DNA of 5,121 nucleotides from the NCBI GenBank assembly GCA_003486675.1, contig DNGG01000286.1, positions 1-5,121 on the forward strand, written 5' to 3'. The stretch's first letter is position 1, and every line of letters begins with the position of its first letter. Under the pieces are notes generated by a model. The model was given only the letters and a program-made list of their open reading frames with translations, did not search any database and was not told the DNA's origin. The DNA is from Cyanobacteria bacterium UBA11372 (lineage in GTDB: Bacteria; Cyanobacteriota; Cyanobacteriia; Cyanobacteriales; Aerosakkonemataceae). Of the stretch, positions 1-4,975 are shown one piece after another. Both the position numbers and the translations under genes were made by a program.

Positions 1-1466
1 GCGATCGCCTGAATTACCGTCTGAATTACCTTAACACGGGCGTAGTACTTATCGTTAGCGGGTATTAGCGTCCAAGGTGCTGTGGGCGTGCTGGTGCGCT
101 GTATCATTTGATTCACGGCAACCGAGTATAAAGGCCATTTATCTCGATTGCGCCAATCTTCTTCGGTGAGTTTATATTGCTTAAACGGGTCGTTTTGGCG
201 TTCCATAAATCGCTCTAACTGTTTTTCCGGACTGACGTGCAGCCAGAACTTGACCAAAACGTAACCGGCACCTGTGAGTTGGGCTTCAAACTCGTTGATT
301 TCCTGATAGGCGCGACGCCATTCGGTGTCGGCGGCGAATCCTTCGATCCGCTCGACTAATACTCGTCCGTACCAGCTGCGGTCAACAATGCCGATGCTGC
401 CAGATGCCGGTAATCGCCGCCAGAATCGCCACAGATAGTGATGCGCTTTTTCTTCATCGGTGGGTGCGGCAAAGGCATGGACTTTATAACTGCGGGGATC
501 TAGTACGTCGGTGAGTCGTTTGATCGCACCTCCTTTTCCGGCAGCGTCCCACCCTTCAAACAAAACCAATACGGGGATTTGATCTTGGTGGATGTTGAGC
601 TGGAGTTGGCGCAACAGCACCTGTTCTTTCCGTAACTGGTGTTTATAATCCTGCCGCGATAGTGCGGCGGTTAAATCCACTTGAGCCAGGTAGTCTGGTT
701 CGGCTGGCGTTAGGCGTTCTTGCGGGGGCAATAACGGCAGTTGCGATCGCGAGTGCAGTCGGTCGAGTGACTCGGTGAGGGTGGCTGCCAGTTGGGTGAG
801 GACTTTCACTTTTGTCCAGCGCGGGCAGTTCCCTTCCACCAACGTCCAAGGAGCGGGTCCGGTGCTGGTGTGGATCAGCATTTCTTCGGCTAGATTGACA
901 TATTGGTCGTAATGTTTTTGTTGCTGCCAGTCTTCTTTTCGCACACGCCAGGATTGTAACGGATCGTCTGCATATTTTTTCAGGCGGCGTTTTAATTCTT
1001 TATGACTTAAATGAATCCAAAATTTAGCGATCGCTGCCCCATCATCCACCAACTGCCGCTCAAAGGCGTTGATCTGCTGCATCACCATCGGCACTTCCTC
1101 TGGTAGTACGCGCTCAAACAAGCGGTCTTCTAAAATATGGATGTACCAACTGTGGTAAAAAAACCCGATGCTGCCCCTTTGTGGCAGTTTCCCCCAAAAT
1201 CGCCGCAAGAAGGGGTATTTCATTTCCTCTGGACTCGGAGGCCAAATCGGGTGGACGGCAAACCCCCGCGGATCCATGTAGGCGACCATTTTCTTGACTA
1301 TAGAGCCTTTACCCGCAGCCGCCCATCCTTCCAGCACGACGATCGCGGGCAGTTTTTTTTCCCAACACGCTTGTTGGAGACTTCGCATCTGACGCATTAA
1401 CGCTTCTATCTGCGTTGCGTAGGTACTTTTATCTAGGGTCACTTCCAGATCCAGGGTATCTAGCAT
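1..1466 (-). CDS. pap: Polyphosphate:AMP phosphotransferase (two fused PPK2 domains), 3' end cut by window edge
   Basis: Transfers phosphate from inorganic polyphosphate to AMP, giving ADP (class II PPK2 activity), a cytosolic role in energy salvage and polyphosphate turnover. Reading the minus strand from the ATG at 1466-1464 gives 488 sense codons without a stop. Two tandem PPK2 domains are visible. The first has the Walker A-like GWAAAGKG at residues 47-54 and FYHSWY around 103-108. The second has the canonical GWDAAGKG at 305-312 and DRSWYGR at 362-368. The N-terminal copy lacks the Asp of GWD and the Asp/Arg of DRSWYGR, so the C-terminal domain is probably the catalytic one (inference from family motifs). 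The family is usually about 475-500 residues, and the end seen here (APWTLIPANDKYYARVKV followed by a short tail) is close to the expected C terminus, so only a few residues are missing. No Shine-Dalgarno precedes the start, which is common in cyanobacteria. HIP1 octamers lie at 1-8, 743-750 and 1027-1034. The upstream neighbour is divergent. Confidence 0.95.
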   Translation of the reverse strand, partial: MLDTLDLEVTLDKSTYATQIEALMRQMRSLQQACWEKKLPAIVVLEGWAAAGKGSIVKKMVAYMDPRGFAVHPIWPPSPEEMKYPFLRRFWGKLPQRGSIGFFYHSWYIHILEDRLFERVLPEEVPMVMQQINAFERQLVDDGAAIAKFWIHLSHKELKRRLKKYADDPLQSWRVRKEDWQQQKHYDQYVNLAEEMLIHTSTGPAPWTLVEGNCPRWTKVKVLTQLAATLTESLDRLHSRSQLPLLPPQERLTPAEPDYLAQVDLTAALSRQDYKHQLRKEQVLLRQLQLNIHQDQIPVLVLFEGWDAAGKGGAIKRLTDVLDPRSYKVHAFAAPTDEEKAHHYLWRFWRRLPASGSIGIVDRSWYGRVLVERIEGFAADTEWRRAYQEINEFEAQLTGAGYVLVKFWLHVSPEKQLERFMERQNDPFKQYKLTEEDWRNRDKWPLYSVAVNQMIQRTSTPTAPWTLIPANDKYYARVKVIQTVIQAI

Positions 1467-1677
1467 AAATTAGGAGCAACAATTGCAGTTTTATTACGTT
1501 TTTTATCAGAGAGTTTGGTTTTGTTGGGGCAACAATGCAGGCTCTCAACAGAGCAGCCAACCCCTCAACTTATCCAATTCTCTACCTTTTTAAAGTAGCC
1601 AAAACTACCTCATAGCATCTTTAAAAACGATTTTTCCGTGTAAATACGGTTAATTCTAAAATAAATCTTAAAAATAC

Positions 1678-1706
1678 TTGACAAATTGATTTTTTTCTTA
1701 AAACAT
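1678..1706 (+). promoter_or_regulatory. Weak sigma-70-like promoter candidate for the pentapeptide-repeat gene
   Basis: A perfect -35 consensus TTGACA (1678-1683) is followed after 17 bases by AAACAT (1701-1706), which matches TATAAT at only three of six positions. It points toward the gene starting at 1898 and lies in an AT-rich stretch just upstream of the ATGGGTCA sites. With so poor a -10 it may need an activator or may not be a promoter at all. Confidence 0.25.
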
Positions 1707-1734
1707 ACTGGCGGCAAACCAGAGTAATATCCAT

Positions 1735-1800
1735 ATGGGTCAAGCGCTGATGGGTCATCGGTAATAGGTTAAATGCTGATTCACGACCCATGCCCGATGA
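1735..1800. promoter_or_regulatory. Cluster of ATGGGTCA direct and inverted repeats (operator-like)
   Basis: ATGGGTCA occurs at 1735-1742 and again at 1750-1757, exactly 15 bases apart. The inverse GACCCAT stands at 1785-1791. Overlapping these, TCATCGG (1755-1761) has its complement CCGATGA at 1794-1800. The cluster lies 98-163 bases before the pentapeptide-repeat start, downstream of the TTGACA hexamer. It could be a multi-site binding region for a dimeric regulator or, if transcribed, a leader with mutually exclusive hairpins. No regulator can be named. Confidence 0.35.
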
Positions 1801-1897
1801 ACCAAAAAATTTTAAACCGCGTCGCAACCCGGATAGGTCAACTGCAACTCGGTAGATTTTTTAAGGGTAAAACAGTAGGGACTGGAGACTTGGGATT

Positions 1898-2836
1898 ATG
1901 CAAGTTAGCTATCTGCTAAGACTTTACGAAATGGGACACAGAGATTTTGCCGGTGTAGATCTGCGAGGGGCAGACTTGAGTGGAATAACCTTGATCGAGG
2001 TGAATTTCTCCGGCGCCAATCTCACAGGAGCTAATTTAAGCCGAACTTTCCTCACCAAGTCAAATTTGAGCGGCGCGTTTCTCAACTGGGCAAATTTAAG
2101 TTTTGTTAAACTGAGCGAAGGTGAACTAACCGATGCAGATTTAACCAAAGCCAACCTCAGCGGTGCTTTCATGGTGAAGTCAAACTTAACCAAAGCCAAA
2201 CTCAGCGGTGCGAATCTGACTGGGGTGAATCTGCGCGCGGCTAACCTGGAAAAAAGCAATCTCTGCGGTGCGAATTTACAAGGAATCAATCTTCGAGGCG
2301 CTAACCTGAACGGAGCTAACCTGAATTGGGCGAACTTGTCCGGTGCTAGACTGAGCGGGGCAACGCTGTATGGAGCATTCTTAAATGGAGTGAATTTATC
2401 AGAAGCTTATTTAAATGGGGTTGACCTCAACGGCGTCGATCTCAACGGTGCGAACTTGAGCGAAGCCAAATTAAGCGGTACTCAACTGCAAGTAGCCAAT
2501 CTCAGCGCCAGCAATTTAAGCGAAGCACAGATGCGGGGCGTTAACTTGATGGAAGCAGATCTCACGGGGGCAGACTTGACGCGGGCAAGTTTAAAAAAGG
2601 CGAACCTGAAATGGGCAAATTTGAGTAAAGCTGACTTGCGCGAGGCGAATTTGAGCGAGGCCAACCTGCTGGGTGCGACAATTGATGGAGCCGAATTTAC
2701 CGACGTGACAATGGGTGATGCGACGAGGCGCTATCTGTGCGCGATCGCTAAAGGCACAACGACATGGACTCTTCAAGAAACCAAGGCAACGCTCAACTGT
2801 TCCGCCCATTTTGCCAGACAGGCAGTGCTGAGTTGA
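1898..2836 (+). CDS. Pentapeptide-repeat protein, 52 uninterrupted repeats
   Basis: Protein of 312 residues. A short N-terminal segment (1-15, MQVSYLLRLYEMGHR) resembles the N-terminal cap of many cyanobacterial pentapeptide proteins. Residues 16-275 are 52 consecutive A(D/N)LXX-type units with no insertion, beginning DFAGV DLRGA DLSGI and ending TIDGA EFTDV TMGDA. The central position is nearly always Leu, with occasional Phe, Met or Ile. Known structures of the family predict a right-handed quadrilateral beta-helix of about 13 coils. The 37-residue tail (276-312) is not repetitive and has two Cys; it is not a motif I recognise. No signal peptide or membrane segment is visible, so it is probably cytosolic, though some cyanobacterial relatives are lumenal. 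The start is the first ATG after an in-frame TAA (1868-1870), with GGAG at 1884-1887 about 10 bases upstream. Function cannot be assigned: relatives include DNA-gyrase-protecting DNA mimics, but most are uncharacterised. The gene appears monocistronic. Confidence 0.95.
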   Translation: MQVSYLLRLYEMGHRDFAGVDLRGADLSGITLIEVNFSGANLTGANLSRTFLTKSNLSGAFLNWANLSFVKLSEGELTDADLTKANLSGAFMVKSNLTKAKLSGANLTGVNLRAANLEKSNLCGANLQGINLRGANLNGANLNWANLSGARLSGATLYGAFLNGVNLSEAYLNGVDLNGVDLNGANLSEAKLSGTQLQVANLSASNLSEAQMRGVNLMEADLTGADLTRASLKKANLKWANLSKADLREANLSEANLLGATIDGAEFTDVTMGDATRRYLCAIAKGTTTWTLQETKATLNCSAHFARQAVLS

Positions 2837-2840
2837 CCTC

Positions 2841-2864
2841 AAAAAATCTGGGAGTGACTCACCC
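2841..2864 (-). terminator. Possible intrinsic terminator of the sugar transferase gene
   Basis: On the minus strand a short stem, GG-bulge-GAG with a TCA loop and CTCCC (complement of 2850-2863, bulged base at 2861), is followed by AGA and a run of six T (2841-2846). It lies about 50 bases after the sugar transferase stop, in the convergent gap. The stem is only five pairs with a bulge, so efficiency is doubtful. No matching T-run is present on the plus strand for the pentapeptide gene. Confidence 0.35.
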
Positions 2865-2911
2865 CCCTACTGGGAGAAATTAGCATCGACCCTATTTACA
2901 AAGGCTAGCAA

Positions 2912-3589
2912 TTAGCAAGCACCCTTTCTACAAAAGACTACGCCAATCGTCTTCAAAACAATTTGGATATCGTATAAAGGGTTCCATAGCTTTTGGTAAT
3001 TTAGGTCTAGTGCTACTATTTGTTCAAAATCCTTAATTTCAGAACGACCGCTAACCTGCCATACACCCGTTATACCGGGCTTAACATTTAACCGCTGCCA
3101 GTGATAAGAATTGTAGCGAGCGACTTCATCGGATGTGGGTGGGCGCGTACCAACCAAGCTCATTTCTCCCATCAGGACGTTCCAGAACTGGGGCAGTTCA
3201 TCTAAGCTAGTTTTACGTAAGAAACTGCCTACCCTGGTAACGCGGGGGTCGAATTCATTCTTGAATATCAGTCCCTTAGCTTCATTCTTAATCTGAGACT
3301 TGAGTTGCTCGGCATTAACGACCATCGAGCGGAACTTGCGAATTTTAAACGGACACCCATACAGTCCGTGGCGCTCTTGAGTGAAGAAAATTGGACCGCG
3401 ACTCTCCAGCTTGATCGCGATCGCTATCGGCACGAAAACGATACCCAGCAAGATCAACCCTACTATACTGCCCGCGATGTCCAGCAAACGCTTGAAAATC
3501 GAGCGCGTTGAGGGGTGATGCACCGAATGGGAAACGGGATTAATTACTGTTGAACCAAAAATTATTGGTGACATTGCTGAATGCATCAT
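2912..3589 (-). CDS. Bacterial sugar transferase (polyprenyl-phosphate sugar-1-phosphate transferase)
   Basis: Predicted to move a sugar-1-phosphate from a nucleotide sugar onto undecaprenyl phosphate at the inner face of the plasma membrane, the first step of exopolysaccharide or related glycan assembly. Numbering from the ATG at 3589 gives 225 residues. KRLLD (33-37) precedes one hydrophobic segment (about 38-59) containing a Pro at 54, the re-entrant helix of monotopic transferases. RGPIFFTQERHG follows, then FRSM (86-89), the catalytic Asp-Glu pair in DELP (130-133), SLVGTRPP (144-151) and KPGITGVWQVSGR (170-182). All core motifs of PF02397 appear intact. It lacks the large N-terminal membrane/CoA-binding-like region of WcaJ-type enzymes, so it is of the short type. 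Start choice: an upstream TTG at 3610 would add seven residues but has no ribosome site; the ATG pair at 3589/3586 has AGGG about 10 bases upstream. The sugar cannot be read from sequence. A HIP1 octamer is at 3417-3424. Confidence 0.93.
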   Translation of the reverse strand: MMHSAMSPIIFGSTVINPVSHSVHHPSTRSIFKRLLDIAGSIVGLILLGIVFVPIAIAIKLESRGPIFFTQERHGLYGCPFKIRKFRSMVVNAEQLKSQIKNEAKGLIFKNEFDPRVTRVGSFLRKTSLDELPQFWNVLMGEMSLVGTRPPTSDEVARYNSYHWQRLNVKPGITGVWQVSGRSEIKDFEQIVALDLNYQKLWNPLYDIQIVLKTIGVVFCRKGAC

Positions 3590-3643
3590 AACGGGTAGAC
3601 CCTGGAACAACCGTAAAACTACTTAGCCACTTAGACTAAAGAC

Positions 3644-3649
3644 AATATA
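3644..3649 (-). promoter_or_regulatory. Candidate -10 box for the sugar transferase gene
   Basis: TATATT reads on the minus strand about 55 bases upstream of the preferred ATG, matching TATAAT at five of six positions. No good -35 hexamer is found 16-18 bases further upstream, so the call rests on the -10 alone in AT-rich DNA. Confidence 0.2.
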
Positions 3650-3743
3650 TACTTCCCATTGCATAAACGTGTGTTTCAGACACTACTTTGTTCAAATCTT
3701 CACTTATAATCACCTTTTATAAAGTTTGCGTAAAGCTGCTCTA

Positions 3744-3759
3744 TCCCTAGAAATAGGGA
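3744..3759. repeat. Perfect hairpin TCCCTA-GAAA-TAGGGA
   Basis: Six perfectly complementary bases on each side of a GAAA loop; read on the plus strand this is a GNRA tetraloop, which stabilises RNA hairpins. It is not followed by a T-run, so it does not look like an intrinsic terminator on the plus strand. It lies upstream of both divergent genes and could be an RNA element or a protein site. Confidence 0.45.
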
Positions 3760-3783
3760 ATTGCAGGCGAAACTACTTTTTAT

Positions 3784-3805
3784 TTAAGTAAGTATATTCA
3801 CTTAA
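3784..3805. promoter_or_regulatory. Interrupted palindrome TTAAGT-N10-ACTTAA, operator-like
   Basis: Perfect 6-base arms (3784-3789 and 3800-3805) separated by a 10-base AT-rich spacer that contains TATATT (3793-3798). The 16-base centre-to-centre arm distance and the location between divergent genes fit a binding site for a dimeric regulator, but chance is not excluded in AT-rich DNA. Confidence 0.3.
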
Positions 3806-3853
3806 CCAGGTTCCCCAGTGCATAATACCCGCGTCGATCTATATTGTTCGCAG

Positions 3854-4038
3854 CAAGTTGCGAAACTTGCAACTTGGGAAGGATGACAAGCACCGCATCG
3901 CGGTGTCACGGGAAAAAATACCGAGGAATGACACAGACTTTTCTATATATAGTGTTTCCTGGGGACAATCCCCCCGTGGTTGCCCGTAATTCTATGGCTA
4001 TCAATCTCAGACAGGATAGTTGGACACAGGGACTGTCC
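3854..4038 (+). other. Run of four short perfect hairpins upstream of the lipoprotein gene
   Basis: Four inverted repeats follow each other: CAAGTTGC/GCAACTTG with loop GAAACTT (3854-3876); CACCGC/GCGGTG with loop ATC (3891-3905), which TGA/TCA could extend outward; GGGGA/TCCCC with loop CAA (3961-3973); and GGACA/TGTCC (4022-4038), which contains the alternative pairing GGGAC/GTCCC. Between them is the palindrome CTATATATAG (3943-3952). This might be a structured 5' leader or a small RNA, but there is no terminator and no family I can name. Confidence 0.3.
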
Positions 4039-4090
4039 CGCCTTAGACTGGTAGCCGGAAAAATAAAAAGATGGTAAAAAGGCGAATTAC

Positions 4091-4504
4091 ATGGACAAAA
4101 ACTGGCGATTCGTTACCGTTGCTATCAGTTTTCTAGTCGTCAGTTGCACTTCGTCTAGAGTATATCAGTGTAACAAGCTGACTGAGGCGATCAATAAAGC
4201 TGACATAGTGACTCAAAGTGCTAAGACGGGGTTGCCCGCAGACTTGATCGGGGCAGCAGATGGACTAGACCAAATCGTTCTTGAACTTAAAATGGTTGAA
4301 GTAAACGATGAAAAACTAATAGGTTTGCGAGGGAGTTTTGTATTGATGTATGGCGAGCTGGGGCAATTATTTAGACATACTGCGATCGCGATCTCCAAAC
4401 AAGACAGTCAAGGGATTAAATCTTACCTCCAATCTCTCAAAGAAGCGAACAAGCAAGATCAATTATTAGTTCAAGAGATTAATACATACTGTGCTGGAAA
4501 ATAA
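4091..4504 (+). CDS. Small predicted lipoprotein of unknown function
   Basis: 137 residues. The N terminus is a short lipoprotein signal: charged MDKNWR, a hydrophobic stretch FVTVAISFLVVS, then Cys19, with VVSC serving as a slightly atypical lipobox. After lipidation the mature chain would be about 119 residues, anchored outside the plasma membrane. Two further Cys, at 27 (YQCNKL) and 134 (NTYCAGK), bracket the mature domain and could form a disulphide joining its ends. The rest looks helical, with alternating hydrophobic residues and no catalytic motif. The layout (CNKL near the start, DEKL in the middle, INxYC at the end) reminds me of a family of uncharacterised cyanobacterial lipoproteins, but that is recollection. 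The start is supported by AAAAAGG (4076-4082) about 8 bases before the ATG. A HIP1 octamer lies at 4382-4389. It appears to be a single-gene transcript, with no linked gene hinting at its role. Confidence 0.85.
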   Translation: MDKNWRFVTVAISFLVVSCTSSRVYQCNKLTEAINKADIVTQSAKTGLPADLIGAADGLDQIVLELKMVEVNDEKLIGLRGSFVLMYGELGQLFRHTAIAISKQDSQGIKSYLQSLKEANKQDQLLVQEINTYCAGK

Positions 4505-4700
4505 GCCCGAAAACTTTTTTAAGTCATCCACCAGGTAGAGGAATCAGCTGCAACAGTTTATTAGCCTTAATATCAGGGTAGCATTTACATCAGCAGGAGT
4601 GGAACTTGGAAACCAGCTAAAAAGCGGATTTAACAGTTACTATTCCGGTTGAATGCGGCACAAATAATTCGATTAATTCCATAGGTTTCAGGTCTGACGC

Positions 4701-4737
4701 CCAGAAACCGGGTTTCTACGATCGCCCTTGCCTAAGT
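4701..4737. repeat. Hairpin repeat, copy A (AGAAACCGGGTTTCT)
   Basis: Perfect 7-base arms AGAAACC and GGTTTCT around one G (4703-4717), preceded by CC. Ten bases, ACGATCGCCC (4718-4727), separate the palindrome from TTGCCTAAGT (4728-4737). An upstream GGTTTC (4684-4689) could pair with GAAACC (4704-4709) instead. Copy B downstream has the same core and the same TTGCCTAAGT flank. I recall such GAAACC/GGTTTC palindromes as dispersed repeats in filamentous cyanobacteria. Confidence 0.65.
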
Positions 4738-4846
4738 TGTGGGTTTTTGGGTAATAAAAACTAGCCGGAGAGTAATTTTCCGGTCAGTTCAGTATGGGAG
4801 AAATTTACCTGATTTTGATCGGAACAGGACTGACACTCTGGCGAGG

Positions 4847-4873
4847 CCAGAAACAGGGTTTCTTTGCCTAAGT
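4847..4873. repeat. Hairpin repeat, copy B (AGAAACAGGGTTTCT)
   Basis: Same unit as copy A with one arm change (C to A at 4855), followed directly by TTGCCTAAGT (4864-4873) without the 10-base insert. A second small hairpin, TCTGGC with loop GAG and GCCAGA (4837-4851), overlaps its left edge, so two alternative stems share the AGA at 4849-4851. Confidence 0.65.
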
Positions 4874-4961
4874 GCTGAGGAATTTGACCGACGCGATCGC
4901 TATTTTTGTAGTCCAGCATCAAGCTCAAAGACATAGGGTGCAATCTGGAAAATCATCAATC

Positions 4962-4969
4962 AGGAGGTG
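4962..4969 (+). promoter_or_regulatory. Strong Shine-Dalgarno of the GT25-like gene
   Basis: AGGAGGTG lies 6 bases before the ATG at 4976. It is the only strong ribosome site in the window (the other genes have weak or no sites) and fixes the start. Confidence 0.85.
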
Positions 4970-4975
4970 GCAAAC

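Larger units (their letters stand above)
1467..1897. other. Divergent intergenic region between pap and the pentapeptide-repeat gene
   Basis: These 431 bases lie between two divergent starts and must hold the promoters of both genes. They are AT-rich, especially 1600-1700. Visible elements are a perfect 6-bp inverted repeat (TTGTTG, GGG loop, CAACAA) at 1521-1535, a near direct repeat GCAACAATTGCAG at 1476-1488 and GCAACAATGCAG at 1529-1540, a TTGACA hexamer at 1678-1683, and the ATGGGTCA cluster at 1735-1800. The only frames here are short; a 21-codon one at 1790-1855 is discussed in the findings. I see no RNA gene. Confidence 0.7.
3590..4090. other. Divergent intergenic region, rich in small hairpins
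   Basis: About 500 bases between the divergent sugar transferase and lipoprotein genes, presumably holding both promoters and the lipoprotein leader. No convincing coding sequence is present; the longest frame (3844-4077) needs a TTG start and its product resembles nothing known to me. The region holds an inverted repeat with a GAAA loop (3744-3759), a 22-base interrupted palindrome (3784-3805) and a series of short perfect hairpins from 3854 to 4038, each listed separately. Confidence 0.7.
4505..4975. other. Intergenic region between the lipoprotein and GT25-like genes
   Basis: 471 bases without a credible gene. A T-run at 4515-4520 shortly after the lipoprotein stop is preceded by no real stem, so I do not call a terminator. 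The region holds the paired hairpin repeats at 4701-4737 and 4847-4873, a CCGGA/TCCGG inverted repeat with a 9-base loop at 4765-4783, and a HIP1 octamer at 4893-4900. Short frames here use non-ATG starts or overlap each other on opposite strands and look fortuitous. Confidence 0.65.

Noticed and set aside
643..849. 68-codon minus-strand open frame
   Set aside because: It lies in another frame inside pap, which is intact and strongly supported.
1137..1400. 87-codon plus-strand open frame
   Set aside because: Antisense to the conserved N-terminal PPK2 domain of pap; no family resemblance.
1621..1827. 68-codon minus-strand frame in the pap/pentapeptide gap
   Set aside because: It needs a TTG start, has no ribosome site, runs through AT-rich promoter-like DNA, and its product resembles nothing I know.
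1924..2289. Open frame on the minus strand, rich in KFAP and RFAP-like words, opposite the pentapeptide gene
   Set aside because: It is the mirror of the 15-base repeat period on the coding strand; its pseudo-repeats come from antisense reading of the Asn-Leu-Ser-Gly-Ala codons. The same holds for 2482-2664 and 2591-2842.
1943..2722. Repetitive DNA as a possible CRISPR or tandem-repeat array
   Set aside because: The periodicity is 15 bases, in frame and degenerate at wobble positions, which is fully explained by the pentapeptide protein.
3844..4077. 77-codon plus-strand frame before the lipoprotein gene
   Set aside because: TTG start, no ribosome site, and composed largely of hairpin arms. 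An internal ATG at 3994 gives only 27 residues, also without a ribosome site.
4213..4398. 61-codon minus-strand frame
   Set aside because: Antisense shadow of the lipoprotein gene.
4511..4524. T-rich stretch after the lipoprotein as a terminator
   Set aside because: The only stem (ACTT/AAGT) uses the T-run itself as its loop, so it lacks the GC stem followed by T-run that defines an intrinsic terminator.
4739..4943. Overlapping short frames on both strands in the last intergenic region
   Set aside because: They overlap a dispersed repeat, lack ribosome sites and resemble nothing; the real start in this area is the ATG at 4976 with AGGAGGTG.
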